Positions 8,892 to 17,985 of a stretch of 64,000 nucleotides of DNA are shown here, piece by piece. Source of the stretch: an uncultured Bacteriovorax sp. (GTDB taxonomy: Bacteria; Bdellovibrionota; Bacteriovoracia; Bacteriovoracales; Bacteriovoracaceae); the NCBI GenBank assembly GCA_946481315.1, contig CAMLMH010000008.1, forward strand, positions 62,001-126,000. Direction: 5' to 3'. The notes under the pieces were generated by a model. It was not told the origin of the DNA and did no database searches. It saw only the letters and a program-made list of their open reading frames with translations. Position numbers and translations under genes: made by a program. How positions within the stretch are numbered: position 1 is the stretch's first letter; each line of letters begins with the position of its first letter.

Positions 8892-10034
8892 ATGGGCCTG
8901 ATTAAACCACTAACTATAGGTTTGCTAACAATGCTCTCATTTCAAACGCCCTCAGAGGCAGGAGAGAAAGATTTAACATATTCAGCTAGCTGCTCGACAG
9001 GCTCAAATCAGGCCACTTTTTCATTTGTCGGAGACATACTTATCCACAAGGCCCTCTATGAAATAGTCGTTTCACAGACGAAGCACTTCTCCCAAATCTG
9101 GCAAAGGACTGATCCTCTCATTCAACGCGCCGATTTTTCAGTCGGCAATCTTGAAGGTCCAGCGGCTTTAGGAATCGACAGCAATGGAAGAGACCGCGGT
9201 GATATTGGTTTTGTCTATGACGGAAAAGTCTATTCAGGAACAAACTTTCTCTTCAACTATCATCCGCGAATTATGACTGATCTGAAGAATTCCGGTTATG
9301 ACCTCATTCAGACGGCCAACAATCATTCTATGGACCGCTTTTCAATTGGTGTTGATAAAACTATTGATGCCGCCAGAGCAGCCGATCTGATTACTACCGG
9401 AAGTAGAAAAAGTGATGAGCCAGGTGCAAATAGTTTTGCCGTCTCCAGGATTAATGGAATCAATGTCGCTTTCATTGCCTGCACAGAAAGCACCAATGGT
9501 ATTCCGGACAACGACAATCAAATTGTAGATTGTTATACTGAAAAAATTCTGGCGACTATCAAGGATCTATCTGCCAGAGCAGGAATAGATGCAGTAATGG
9601 TCCTCCCACATTGGGGAGTTGAATATCAGCATACTCCAACAGGAACACAAAAAACCTGGGCGCGAAGGTACCTGGAAGCCGGTGCTGTCGCCGTAGTGGG
9701 ATCACATCCACATGTACTACAGCCGTGGGAGAAATATGTGACAAGTGACGGTCGAGAAGGATTTATTCTTTATTCTTTGGGTAATTTTGTTGCCGGACAG
9801 GCAGGACTGGCCAGGAAAACAGGACCTGTGGCCTATATTGGTCTGGCCAAAAATGGTGGCAAAGCGCGTATCTTTGGAGTTGGATATACTCCAACCAGAA
9901 GAGATGGTGCCGTTCTTTATCCCGTCGGAAGCAATGGTCCTGCAGATGTTCTTTCTCATGTCGCCGGCATGTATGGAACGAAGAGAAGAATTGAGCCAGG
10001 TGCACCACTACTCGATGCACTCTGTGCTAAATAA
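8892..10034 (+). CDS. CapA-family protein (poly-gamma-glutamate capsule type)
   Basis: 380 residues with a signal peptide at about 1-22 and the CapA metallophosphatase-like fold. FVGDILIH is the first metal motif, VGNLEGP follows, then TANNHSMD, LPHWGVEYQHTP, VGSHPHVLQP and LGNFV. These are the conserved blocks of CapA/PgsA, linked to anchoring of anionic polymer on the cell surface. No capBC or pgs genes lie nearby, so the polymer is unknown and other cell-surface hydrolase roles are possible. A GGAGAA site precedes the ATG. Stop and next gene stop abut (convergent). Confidence 0.85.
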   Translation: MGLIKPLTIGLLTMLSFQTPSEAGEKDLTYSASCSTGSNQATFSFVGDILIHKALYEIVVSQTKHFSQIWQRTDPLIQRADFSVGNLEGPAALGIDSNGRDRGDIGFVYDGKVYSGTNFLFNYHPRIMTDLKNSGYDLIQTANNHSMDRFSIGVDKTIDAARAADLITTGSRKSDEPGANSFAVSRINGINVAFIACTESTNGIPDNDNQIVDCYTEKILATIKDLSARAGIDAVMVLPHWGVEYQHTPTGTQKTWARRYLEAGAVAVVGSHPHVLQPWEKYVTSDGREGFILYSLGNFVAGQAGLARKTGPVAYIGLAKNGGKARIFGVGYTPTRRDGAVLYPVGSNGPADVLSHVAGMYGTKRRIEPGAPLLDALCAK

Positions 10035-11015
10035 TTACTGAACACGCCAGAGGGAGTCGACATAAAAGTGTTGGGGGTCACTGAAATTCCGAACCTTTGT
10101 GAAGCCTCCTTCAAGGCTTAATTTTTCAATTTCTTTTTCTGTAAATTTAAATGAGTATTCCATATGAATGGGCTCAAATTCTTCGAAATGAAAGCTTTTG
10201 TTGAGTTTTTTAAGAGTGACCGTTTGCTCGGTAAGCGAAATCAAGAAGCTCTCCATAGCTCCGATGACTGGATTGTACTGGGCCAAATGCCGGAACTTTT
10301 TAATGTCAAAGTCCCCTTCCAATTCGTGATTAATCCGCTCCAGTAAATTTAAATTAAAGTGGGCGGTAACACCTTTGCTGTCACTATAAGCGGCGGTCAT
10401 GATATTGATATCTTTTTTCAGGTCAAAACCGATCAGCAGATAATCATCAGCGCGAAGATTGCTGCTGATATTTTTTAAAAAATGCGCCTCTTCTTCCCTG
10501 CTGAAGTTACCTATATTGGATCCGAGAAAAAGAACTATCTTTTTCCTGATGGATTGCTCATTCACGTATTCTAATCCTTGGAGATATTCTGCTGCTATGG
10601 CCTCGACTTCAATTTCACGGAAAGCACTGATATTGCTCTCCAGCTGATGAAGCGCTTCAGTGGAAATATCAACGGGATAAAAATGTACTTTGATCCCCTT
10701 CTTGATAAAGCCTTCAATCAGCAGTTTGGTTTTGTGTCCATCGCCCACTCCCAGTTCAACGATATCAATTTCTTTTTCATTAATTAATTCGGGAAATGTT
10801 TCTTTATACAGATTGAGAATTTCAAATTCTTTTCTTGTCAGGTAATATTCCTCCAGCCGGGTAATTTCCTGAAACAGCTGGCTTCCAATATCATCGTAAA
10901 AATATTTGGAAGGAATCTTTTTGGGAATCTGACTAAGCCCAGATGTGATTTCAGCTGCAAATTCTGTCTGATCTTTTTCAACAATACCAGTTTGGGTTAA
11001 ATTTATCAGTTTCAT
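10035..11015 (-). CDS. egtD: L-histidine N-alpha-methyltransferase (EgtD-like)
   Basis: 326 residues with the EgtD family opening (FYDDIGSQLFQEITRLEEYYLTR) and the SAM-binding ELGVGDGHKT motif. FLGSNIGNF and the late FxMEYSxKFT-type segment complete the family pattern. The enzyme trimethylates histidine to hercynine, the first step of ergothioneine synthesis. Its start follows the egtB stop by 3 bp, and the GGAGGT ribosome binding site lies inside the end of egtB, so the pair is coupled. Confidence 0.85.
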   Translation of the reverse strand: MKLINLTQTGIVEKDQTEFAAEITSGLSQIPKKIPSKYFYDDIGSQLFQEITRLEEYYLTRKEFEILNLYKETFPELINEKEIDIVELGVGDGHKTKLLIEGFIKKGIKVHFYPVDISTEALHQLESNISAFREIEVEAIAAEYLQGLEYVNEQSIRKKIVLFLGSNIGNFSREEEAHFLKNISSNLRADDYLLIGFDLKKDINIMTAAYSDSKGVTAHFNLNLLERINHELEGDFDIKKFRHLAQYNPVIGAMESFLISLTEQTVTLKKLNKSFHFEEFEPIHMEYSFKFTEKEIEKLSLEGGFTKVRNFSDPQHFYVDSLWRVQ

Positions 11016-11018
11016 AAA

Positions 11019-12206
11019 TTAGACCTCCGCCAGCAGCAGGCCGGAAAACTGCCAACGATGATGAGGTTCATAAAAATTACGATAGGTCCGGCGATAATGT
11101 CCCAGGGGAGTGGCAAATGAGCCACCTTTCATGACATACTGATTGCACATAAACTTTCCATTGTATTCGGCAATTTCCCCGCTAAAAGGCCTGTATCCGG
11201 GATAAGCACTGTAGGAGCTGGAGGTCCAGCACCATAATTGTGAAGAAAAAGCATCGGTGGTATTGCAATGAAATGCTTCAGGACTGCTGATCACTCCTTG
11301 CTGGGCAATTTCAAATTCTTCCTCCAGCGGCAATCGCTTACCTCTGAATCTGGCATAAGCATCAGCTTCAAAGTAACTTATATGACAAACAGGTGCATCC
11401 AGCAGCAGAGGGTGTTTTCCGTAAAGGGTAAATTCAAACCATTCATCGTTTTCTTTTGACCAGTAAAGCGGAGCTGAGATCTTCTGGCGATTAACCCAGT
11501 CTAGTCCTTTGCTCAACCAGTAAGCTGGTGTGCTGTATCCATCTGCCTCAATGAACTGCAAGTACTCTCTGTTTGTGACAAGTTGATTGCATATTTTAAA
11601 AGATTGGACATAACGCTGGTGTCTGGGTCCTTCATTGTCGTAGAAAAAGTATTCATTTTCTGCTCCGATCATGTAGAGACCGGCCGGAAACTCCTGCCAT
11701 TTCGTCTGCGTTCTGGAAAGGTCAGGAAGTGGTCCGGTGTGATAGCGGACTTCCAGAGGATTAGCCGCAAATATTTGCTTAATGTCCATCAGTAACAGTT
11801 CCTGATGTTGTTCTTCATGATTGATGGCCACCTCAATCATTCGATATAGTTCCGGCTCGCCTTCTCTCTTTCTTAATAGTTCGACTACCTGCTGGTCAAT
11901 AATCCTTCGGTATTCATAAACTTCTCTAACAGTTGGACGGGAAAGTTCCCCCCGTTTTTCCTGAACCCAGTGCTCTCCCAATCCTTTATAGTAAGAATTA
12001 TAAATCTTGCGCAGCTTGGGATGATGAAACTTATACTGCGCTGTAAATTTATTGAGAATAAGCTCTTCCAGAAACCAGGTTGTATGACCAAGATGCCACT
12101 TCGGCGGTGAAACATCACCATTTGGCTGAACAACGTAATCTTCAATTTCCAGCGGAGCACATAAATTTTCCGTTTTTTTTCTTGTGTTAATAAAACGATT
12201 TAGCAA
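11019..12206 (-). CDS. egtB: Ergothioneine sulfoxide synthase (EgtB-like)
   Basis: About 395 residues. The N-terminal DinB-like half holds the three iron ligands His41 (WHLGHTTWF) and His129/His133 (NHEEQHQE). The C-terminal half is a formylglycine-generating-enzyme-type domain ending in VMKGGSFATP, RxTYRNFY and RWQFSGLLLAEV. It joins hercynine to a thiol (cysteine or gamma-glutamylcysteine; which one is not readable). The frame is open upstream to an ATG at 12329, but the added 41 residues are Cys- and Tyr-rich and unlike EgtB. The TTG at 12206 has GAGGTG 6 nt upstream and gives the normal family N-terminus, so it is preferred. No egtE desulfurase is in the window. Confidence 0.85.
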   Translation of the reverse strand: MLNRFINTRKKTENLCAPLEIEDYVVQPNGDVSPPKWHLGHTTWFLEELILNKFTAQYKFHHPKLRKIYNSYYKGLGEHWVQEKRGELSRPTVREVYEYRRIIDQQVVELLRKREGEPELYRMIEVAINHEEQHQELLLMDIKQIFAANPLEVRYHTGPLPDLSRTQTKWQEFPAGLYMIGAENEYFFYDNEGPRHQRYVQSFKICNQLVTNREYLQFIEADGYSTPAYWLSKGLDWVNRQKISAPLYWSKENDEWFEFTLYGKHPLLLDAPVCHISYFEADAYARFRGKRLPLEEEFEIAQQGVISSPEAFHCNTTDAFSSQLWCWTSSSYSAYPGYRPFSGEIAEYNGKFMCNQYVMKGGSFATPLGHYRRTYRNFYEPHHRWQFSGLLLAEV

Positions 12207-12380
12207 TTTGCACCTCGAGAGTTGAGTTTGCTTGTACCGATAGTCAGTGCAACCGGAGTGCCTACAAAAGTAGTTCTGTGCATTTTTATGCAAACAATAA
12301 ACGTCGGTTTTTTTCTTCGCATTCAGCATTGCTAAAGATGCTGAGTCATTTCTAAGATCATTTTAACTAATGAGGTATCT

Positions 12381-13034
12381 ATGAAAAAAATTTCGGTATA
12401 TCTTCTTGTTCTACTAAGCTGTCTGAATCGCCCTGGATTGGCCCAGGAAAATCAATCAACGACAACGTCATCAACCACAACCACCACGACAACAACTACT
12501 CAGAAAGCTCCTTCGCATGATATGGAAGAACCTTTTGAAGAGGGAAACTCACTGGAAAACCGCCGCAATCGAACAATGCAGCTCTCACTCGGACCGGGAA
12601 TTGAATTTGGAATGCCGATTGTGAGTTACACTGCCGGATATTTTTTGAAACAAAATGCGGTACTCACCGCCCGTTATAGTGAACGTCACGACTACACTGG
12701 CGATACAGGAAGAAAAGGAATCACTGCGGCCCGGCTTGGATACAAAAAATTTACCGGTAATAGTTTTTATTATCAGCCATCCTTGTATTTTCGGAATGCT
12801 TCTCACGTTACAACAGTTCATTACAAGTATAAAGATGCAGGCGTTGGACTGCGAATAGGTAATGAATGGCAATGGGAAAATTTTATGCTGGGTATAGACT
12901 GGCTGGGAATTAATCACAGTGTTGTGGAACTGGATGAATCAGTTTATCCGGGCGCAACTGTCCCATCATCAATTGATATAGATAAGAAGTTTACATTTGA
13001 TTTTGTAGGAATTTATCTGGGCTATACGTTTTAA
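12381..13034 (+). CDS. Predicted outer-membrane beta-barrel protein with a Thr-rich linker
   Basis: 217 residues: signal peptide (1-22), a low-complexity Ser/Thr tract at about 27-41, then an amphipathic beta-strand region of about 150 residues ending in YLGYTF. A terminal Phe after alternating strands is typical of outer membrane barrels. The Thr run is coded by mixed ACN codons, so it is not a simple DNA repeat. Function unknown. A GAGGT ribosome binding site precedes the ATG. It overlaps the convergent desaturase gene by 4 bp. Confidence 0.55.
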   Translation: MKKISVYLLVLLSCLNRPGLAQENQSTTTSSTTTTTTTTTQKAPSHDMEEPFEEGNSLENRRNRTMQLSLGPGIEFGMPIVSYTAGYFLKQNAVLTARYSERHDYTGDTGRKGITAARLGYKKFTGNSFYYQPSLYFRNASHVTTVHYKYKDAGVGLRIGNEWQWENFMLGIDWLGINHSVVELDESVYPGATVPSSIDIDKKFTFDFVGIYLGYTF

Positions 13035-14014
13035 GCTTCGATAATTTCGACCTGCAATGATTCGTTTTTGGTCGGATGCCGGTCTGGATGAATAATCCTG
13101 TTAAATGAACTCATCTGTGGATTAAAAATAAAGTTCAGCAGGACCTTAGTCCAGGACTGATAACTTGCGAGCGTATCATAATATTCCGGAGCCATTTTCT
13201 TTAGTGCTGGAAGATGAATCCAGGGCACGTGCATAAAATCGTGGTGCTCATTGTGATATCCCATATTGAATGTCACAAGATTAAGGAGGCCATAATAGCT
13301 ATACGTCTCCTGCCCTTCTTTCGTCACATAATGTTCCTGAATCCAGCGTCCTCCCAATGGATGCAGGCCCAGGGCAAACAATGTTGAAAGTCCCAGGTAC
13401 AATAAAGCTCCCCATCCCAGAAAATAGGCAATCATCAGATTGACTACAATTTGCAAAATTGTATTGGTAACAGTCCAGAAATTAAGCGGGCGATAAAACT
13501 GAACTTTCAGTGGTCGCAATGATTGTGATAGTGAAAAAAGAAACAACCACAACGCCTTTTTCAAAGTATTGTTACCTATCAGTCTTGCTTCCGTGTAGCT
13601 GGTGATGTCTGGATCATAAGAATATTCCCCCAGATGCTTGTGGTGAATCATGTGATATTTTCTAAACCCCATTGCTGATGGTAAAAAAAGCGGAACATCA
13701 CAAAAGAGACCCATAAGTTTATTTCCCAGAGAAGATTTCACCACGAGATTATGAGTGCATTCATGAATCATGACATACAAAGCATGATTGGCAAAAGCTC
13801 CGGCCACATAAGCGACCAGCATTATGCCCCACCAGGGAAGTGCAGTAACTAAAGCTGCAATAAATAGCTGAAGAGAAACTATCAAGAATATAAAAAGCAC
13901 TGAAGGGTAATAATGCCCATAAAGATTTCTGATTTGCGGGTACCGCCCGAGCATTTCCTTTCGCCGTTTAATGTGAATGTTTGGTCCGTGCTGGAGAATA
14001 TAATCGTTTATCAT
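13031..14014 (-). CDS. Sphingolipid Delta4-desaturase-like membrane fatty acid desaturase
   Basis: 327 residues with the three His boxes of membrane desaturases: HECTHN, HMIHHKH and HNEHHDF. The wording around them follows the DEGS/DES1 dihydroceramide desaturase family closely: RRKEMLGRYPQI near the start, GLHPLGGRWIQEHY, ETYSYYGLLN, GYHNEHHDF and APEYYDTL. DEGS enzymes introduce the 4-trans double bond in dihydroceramide. Bacteriovorax stolpii is known to contain sphingophosphonolipids, so a ceramide-like substrate is reasonable, though not shown. An upstream TTG (14062) adds 16 residues; the ATG at 14014 aligns better with the family start. Confidence 0.8.
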   Translation of the reverse strand: MINDYILQHGPNIHIKRRKEMLGRYPQIRNLYGHYYPSVLFIFLIVSLQLFIAALVTALPWWGIMLVAYVAGAFANHALYVMIHECTHNLVVKSSLGNKLMGLFCDVPLFLPSAMGFRKYHMIHHKHLGEYSYDPDITSYTEARLIGNNTLKKALWLFLFSLSQSLRPLKVQFYRPLNFWTVTNTILQIVVNLMIAYFLGWGALLYLGLSTLFALGLHPLGGRWIQEHYVTKEGQETYSYYGLLNLVTFNMGYHNEHHDFMHVPWIHLPALKKMAPEYYDTLASYQSWTKVLLNFIFNPQMSSFNRIIHPDRHPTKNESLQVEIIEA

Positions 14015-14170
14015 GGCCTTTAACTCTTTGAGATTTAAGATGCCTTCTTTTATCAATCCCAACTCTTTTAGACAATAAATCCTTTTAGTAACGCAGAGTG
14101 GCTCACTAGGCTAATGAGGCTTCAAGCTTGCTTTATCTATGAATGAAAGTCTTCGTAATGAGGAGGAAAT

Positions 14171-14446
14171 ATGATCGAAGGAGATATGAAAACCAATACC
14201 AATCCCAAAAACAATGCTCCCCGTGATGAAACAACTCGCACACCGGGAGTAAAACGACGGCATAAAAATGAAGAAATCCAGGCGAAAAAACGAGAGAAAG
14301 AAAAAAGTGAATTGCCCGGATCTATCGGCAATCCTGCCTATCATTCAATGACCAGTGAGCAACAAGAAACTCTTGATCATGTAGAAAAGGCAGAAATAAA
14401 AGGATTGTTTCACCGTCGGCAGCCTGAAAAAGGATTTAAAAAATAA
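14171..14446 (+). CDS. Small, highly charged hypothetical protein
   Basis: 91 residues, rich in Lys, Arg, Glu and Asn, with no hydrophobic core; probably disordered. An AGGAGGA ribosome binding site precedes the ATG at 14171, and a second in-frame ATG at 14186 also has GGAG, so translation is well supported. The next gene starts 7 nt after the stop, suggesting an operon. No family recognised; a nucleic-acid or protein-binding role would be a guess. Confidence 0.6.
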   Translation: MIEGDMKTNTNPKNNAPRDETTRTPGVKRRHKNEEIQAKKREKEKSELPGSIGNPAYHSMTSEQQETLDHVEKAEIKGLFHRRQPEKGFKK

Positions 14447-14453
14447 TTTAATA

Positions 14454-14801
14454 ATGGAGACACAAACTGTTCTCTTAATTCAGGGCCTCTACTATTTTGT
14501 GACTGCTGCCTGGCCGCTGGTGCATGTCCGTTCATTTGAAGCTGTAACAGGTCCCAAACTGGAACACTGGCTGCTCAACACAGTTGCCATGATGATTCTT
14601 TGTTCATCATTTGTTTTTATATCCGCGGGACTTTCACCATTCCGACCAGGAAAAGAAACTCTTATTCTGGCCTTCAGTAATGCCCTGGGGCTTGTGGCCA
14701 TTGATATAATTTACTCTCTAAAAAACGTGATCAGAAAAGTTTACTTGCTGGATGCGGCAGCGGAAGGAGCACTGATAGTACTGCTAGTTCTGTCTCTGTA
14801 A
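14454..14801 (+). CDS. Small four-helix membrane protein, unknown function
   Basis: 115 residues with four hydrophobic segments. The N-terminal part (GLYYFVTAAWPLVHVRSFEAVTGPK) is a recognisable motif in small conserved membrane proteins of no assigned function. It lies 7 nt after the charged small protein and was probably transcribed with it. It is convergent with the metallopeptidase-like lipoprotein gene. Confidence 0.6.
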   Translation: METQTVLLIQGLYYFVTAAWPLVHVRSFEAVTGPKLEHWLLNTVAMMILCSSFVFISAGLSPFRPGKETLILAFSNALGLVAIDIIYSLKNVIRKVYLLDAAAEGALIVLLVLSL

Positions 14802-14810
14802 GGGCGCTGT

Positions 14811-15479
14811 TTATAGTTGATTCCTGTAGTAATAACGATTGGTCAATTCATCATAATACAGCTCATAAAAGATCCTCTTACCCATGAATTCATAATCTGC
14901 TTCATACATGAGCTCCATTCCCTCTCCCACTGAGCTTATCCGGGTCAGGGTTTTTGGCATTTTAGACTTACGCCGAAACAATTCTTCAAGAAGAAAATAA
15001 CGAAAGTCCCGCATATTTCCGTTGAACGTCGTTGACATCAGTATCTCGTTTTCATTGTGACCCAAATTGAGTGCGCAGTGGCCGAGTTCATGATAGACCG
15101 TTGCCTCAATATCCTCTATGGGAAATTTTTTCAATTCATTGGAAATGATAATTCGCCGGCTGTTATGCCTGTCTCCCAGGGCAAGTTTAGAAATAGGTTT
15201 TTTTAAATCATTATTGGTTTTTCCCAGAACCAGACAGTAACCATAGGAAGGCCCGGGATCATTCATGATGGAAATAAATCCTGCATATTTGATTTTTTTC
15301 CGGGTATCCCCAAAGGCAATGCTGATATGTCTGGTATCAACTCTATATCCGAAATATTCTGCGTCTTTTTCAAATTGTCGTTTTATAGATTCAAATCGTG
15401 GATCTTCAATCGCCGGATCAACCAGAGCTCCACAACTAAAAAATAAAAAAGCGCAGACAGACTGCAGGAGTTTTTTCAT
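14811..15479 (-). CDS. Metallopeptidase-like lipoprotein (HELGHCxLxxxH type)
   Basis: 222 residues. A lipoprotein signal with lipobox Cys at residue 16 (LFFSC) starts the protein. The zinc site HELGHCALNLGH gives HExxH plus a third His, followed by ILMST, which looks like the Met-turn of metzincin-type folds. Secreted HELGHCxLxxxH proteins ending in a Met-turn recur in predatory and gliding bacteria; their substrates are unknown. It is transcribed alone on the minus strand. Confidence 0.65.
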   Translation of the reverse strand: MKKLLQSVCAFLFFSCGALVDPAIEDPRFESIKRQFEKDAEYFGYRVDTRHISIAFGDTRKKIKYAGFISIMNDPGPSYGYCLVLGKTNNDLKKPISKLALGDRHNSRRIIISNELKKFPIEDIEATVYHELGHCALNLGHNENEILMSTTFNGNMRDFRYFLLEELFRRKSKMPKTLTRISSVGEGMELMYEADYEFMGKRIFYELYYDELTNRYYYRNQL

Positions 15480-15563
15480 CCTGAAAAAGCTATCAGCGAC
15501 TTTGAAAGATAGTCAAAGATGATTAAAGCGTAATTTTAGCAGCGGTCAGACAGCACAAAGCGA

Positions 15564-16286
15564 TTATTGAATCTCGTCGAGATTAATCAAATGGAAAAAA
15601 ATTTTAACTGTCGTAATTGTCATAACGATTGCAAGTACTGACTCTACAAGTCCTAATGTGATAATGGCTGAAAATTTTGCAGCTGGCATTGTAATCGCAT
15701 TTATCAATGGTGTGCAAAGATGTGGGGATAACGCAAACAAATGATTGACCAGCACTAAAAGCACATCTCTGCGGGTCAGTTTGTAGCTAGTTTTAAAAGT
15801 TTGCAGTAAGCCGGACTCTTCAAAAACGGCTACGAACGGCGTGAGAGAATAATAGATCATAATATAGATCAATGGAAAAAGCAGAAAGAGCATATAGGCA
15901 TATGCAAAACGATCACCCGTAGCATATAGCATTGTTGTCGACGGAACCAGATAGAGTGCAAATGCCAGCATCGTTATGAAAAGGTAAAGAATATTATAAA
16001 ACAAAAAACTTAAAAGAACCTGCGAGTACTCTCCCAGAGCAGAGATACGAATTTTCATCACGTATAAAAGTTTGGCGAGAACGAGAATCGGAACCATTGA
16101 AAAGAGAAATTTGCTTAATATTTTTATAGACAGATCAGCAGGTAAGAAAAAGAAATCAATAAAATTGGAAATGATTGACACCAGGAACAGACCGCCAATA
16201 TAAACTGCAAAAATGTTTAGATTAGATCGAACTTCCTCCAGGGATTCCCGGAAGAAATAGCCAAAATATTTAAGGGAGCCAATCAT
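15564..16286 (-). CDS. Six-helix integral membrane protein, unknown function
   Basis: 240 residues with about six hydrophobic segments and a charged N-terminal stretch. A motif TFKTSYKLTRRDVLLVL resembles membrane proteins of the YciC/glycerophosphoryl-diester-associated type, but the match is weak. The ATG overlaps the upstream pseudopilin stop (ATGA), so the two are coupled, which suggests a role tied to that pilin-like protein or its machinery. Confidence 0.6.
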   Translation of the reverse strand: MIGSLKYFGYFFRESLEEVRSNLNIFAVYIGGLFLVSIISNFIDFFFLPADLSIKILSKFLFSMVPILVLAKLLYVMKIRISALGEYSQVLLSFLFYNILYLFITMLAFALYLVPSTTMLYATGDRFAYAYMLFLLFPLIYIMIYYSLTPFVAVFEESGLLQTFKTSYKLTRRDVLLVLVNHLFALSPHLCTPLINAITMPAAKFSAIITLGLVESVLAIVMTITTVKIFFHLINLDEIQ

Positions 16287-17029
16287 TGATTACCGCATTC
16301 CGCTAGTTGGGCGGACTGTTCAATTAGGGCAGGACAATTAAAGGAAGAGTTGCTCTCCAGTGCATGCACAACTCCGGTAAATTTGCCTTCAGCGAATTTT
16401 CCCAGGGCCATAACCCGCTGACCACTCAGACAGGGAGTATTAACTGTTCCGCACCAGACGCGTGCCCTTTCAAGAGAATCAGAATCAAATCGTTCACAAT
16501 TTACAATGAACATTTCATCACTGGCCGGATCTTTTTTGAGCGTGATGAAGAGTGGATGTCGTATTTCCTCAAACGTCTTGACTGGTTTGGATGATTTGAT
16601 CCCGGACAACTTTATCAATGCTTTAGTTCCGGCAATATTTTTATGACCGGGATAAGCTGAGACTGTGAGTGAGATCTTATCAATTGTCAGTTTTCCGTTA
16701 TTCCCCTGAATAATTTTTTTCTGCTTATCCTGCTGCGAACCAGTCTGTCCCGCTTCAGCAAAATAGAGATCCAGCCCTGGAATTTCTTTACCTAAATCAT
16801 TACTGCTGATTTTTTTTCCGGAAAGAGTGGCCTTACAGGAATCACTATCTCCTAACAAAAAATGTACACTGCGCACCAGATCCGCATAGTCGGCCGCACT
16901 CTGAGTTTCATTTTGAATATCCATTGAGTTTTTACCTAGTCGGGTCACTATCAGTGCCACTCCGCCCAGGGCGGCCAGAATCACCATCAGCTCAACCATA
17001 GAAAAGCCGTTCTTAATCATTTTTTTCAT
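16283..17029 (-). CDS. Type IV pilin-like pseudopilin
   Basis: 248 residues. It starts with a prepilin leader, KNG then FSMVELMVILAALGGVALIV, with cleavage expected after Gly8 and Glu at position 5 of the mature chain, followed by the hydrophobic helix. The globular part has several Cys residues and no known domain. Its length is like minor pilins or pseudopilins (PilW/PulJ class) rather than a major pilin. No pil assembly genes lie beside it. Predatory bacteria need type IV pili to enter prey, but a link here is only inference. Confidence 0.75.
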   Translation of the reverse strand: MKKMIKNGFSMVELMVILAALGGVALIVTRLGKNSMDIQNETQSAADYADLVRSVHFLLGDSDSCKATLSGKKISSNDLGKEIPGLDLYFAEAGQTGSQQDKQKKIIQGNNGKLTIDKISLTVSAYPGHKNIAGTKALIKLSGIKSSKPVKTFEEIRHPLFITLKKDPASDEMFIVNCERFDSDSLERARVWCGTVNTPCLSGQRVMALGKFAEGKFTGVVHALESNSSFNCPALIEQSAQLAECGNQ

Positions 17030-17217
17030 GCCATCTTTTTCGACATTTATGACTCTTTATTTAGGCTTACCTGGCTTAAATGAAGGTAATATCTAAAAAA
17101 AAATGAATTACTCGGGCATCGATAGTCATGAATCTTTTTCACACTCCTCCTCAAGGGGGTCAGCATTCTGATATAAGGCCGGAATAAACCAATGATCGTT
17201 TTAACAGGAAGACTATA

Positions 17218-17985
17218 ATGAAATTATTAACGGCAGCATTATTTTTACTGGTCACAACCGGACAGGTGCACTCTCAGGTCATTATCGGAGATAAAGACTT
17301 CTCCCGCGGCAGTCTGGAGAGCATTTTAGGAGGAACCAACGAAATCGCGCTTACCTTCGACGACGGACCGACTCCTAATGTAACAGAGAAGATGCTGGAC
17401 GTTCTGAAAGAATATAATATTAAGGCAACGTTCTTTGTTGTCGGACGCAATGTCGTTCTTTATCCGGCAATCATGAAACGTATCGTAAATGAAGGTCACC
17501 TGGTAGCCAACCACTCCATGACCCATATGCCTTTAAAAGATTTGTCATTTTTTAGCTGGAAGAAAAAAGTTAGATCTGAAGTTTATGCTGCTCACGAAGT
17601 TCTTGCCCCATATCTTACTAACAATAAAAGATTTTATTTTCGTGCGCCTGAAGGGGCCTGGGACGGAAAATACGCCGCCTACCTAAATCAGGACGTGCTG
17701 GGGAAAGATTACATTGGACCGGTACTTTGGGAAATCGGCGGTGAAGTTGAGATGAAAGATGGACAATACGTACAGGCCGCTGACTGGGCCTGCTGGAGCC
17801 GTAAAATCACCGTTGATGACTGCATGGCCGGATATGTTTACGAAGCAAAAAAGAAAAAAGGCGGTGTAGTTCTTATGCACGATCTGAGAATGCAGTCAGT
17901 AGAAATGTTGAAGAAAATGATTCCTGTTTTAATTGAATCAGGTTTCACATTCAAAAATCTTGATGACATCGAATTTAAGCTTTAA
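17218..17985 (+). CDS. Secreted polysaccharide deacetylase (NodB homology)
   Basis: 255 residues with signal peptide 1-19. NodB blocks: ALTFDDGPTP (catalytic Asp and metal Asp), then NHSMTHMPL (metal HxxxH), RAPEGAWD, and VVLMHDLR near the end. Family members remove acetyl groups from chitin, xylan or peptidoglycan N-acetylglucosamine. Bdellovibrio uses such enzymes on prey peptidoglycan, so this is a candidate for that, or for self-wall changes. An AGGAAG site precedes the ATG. Convergent overlap of 4 bp with the next gene. Confidence 0.85.
   Translation: MKLLTAALFLLVTTGQVHSQVIIGDKDFSRGSLESILGGTNEIALTFDDGPTPNVTEKMLDVLKEYNIKATFFVVGRNVVLYPAIMKRIVNEGHLVANHSMTHMPLKDLSFFSWKKKVRSEVYAAHEVLAPYLTNNKRFYFRAPEGAWDGKYAAYLNQDVLGKDYIGPVLWEIGGEVEMKDGQYVQAADWACWSRKITVDDCMAGYVYEAKKKKGGVVLMHDLRMQSVEMLKKMIPVLIESGFTFKNLDDIEFKL

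Noticed and set aside
12207..12329. A 41-residue N-terminal extension of EgtB
   Set aside because: The frame is open but Cys/Tyr-rich and unlike EgtB; the TTG at 12206 has an ideal ribosome site and gives the normal family start.
12465..12505. A DNA repeat in the Thr-rich segment of the barrel protein
   Set aside because: The codons for Thr vary and no fixed unit repeats, so it is protein low-complexity rather than a simple repeat.
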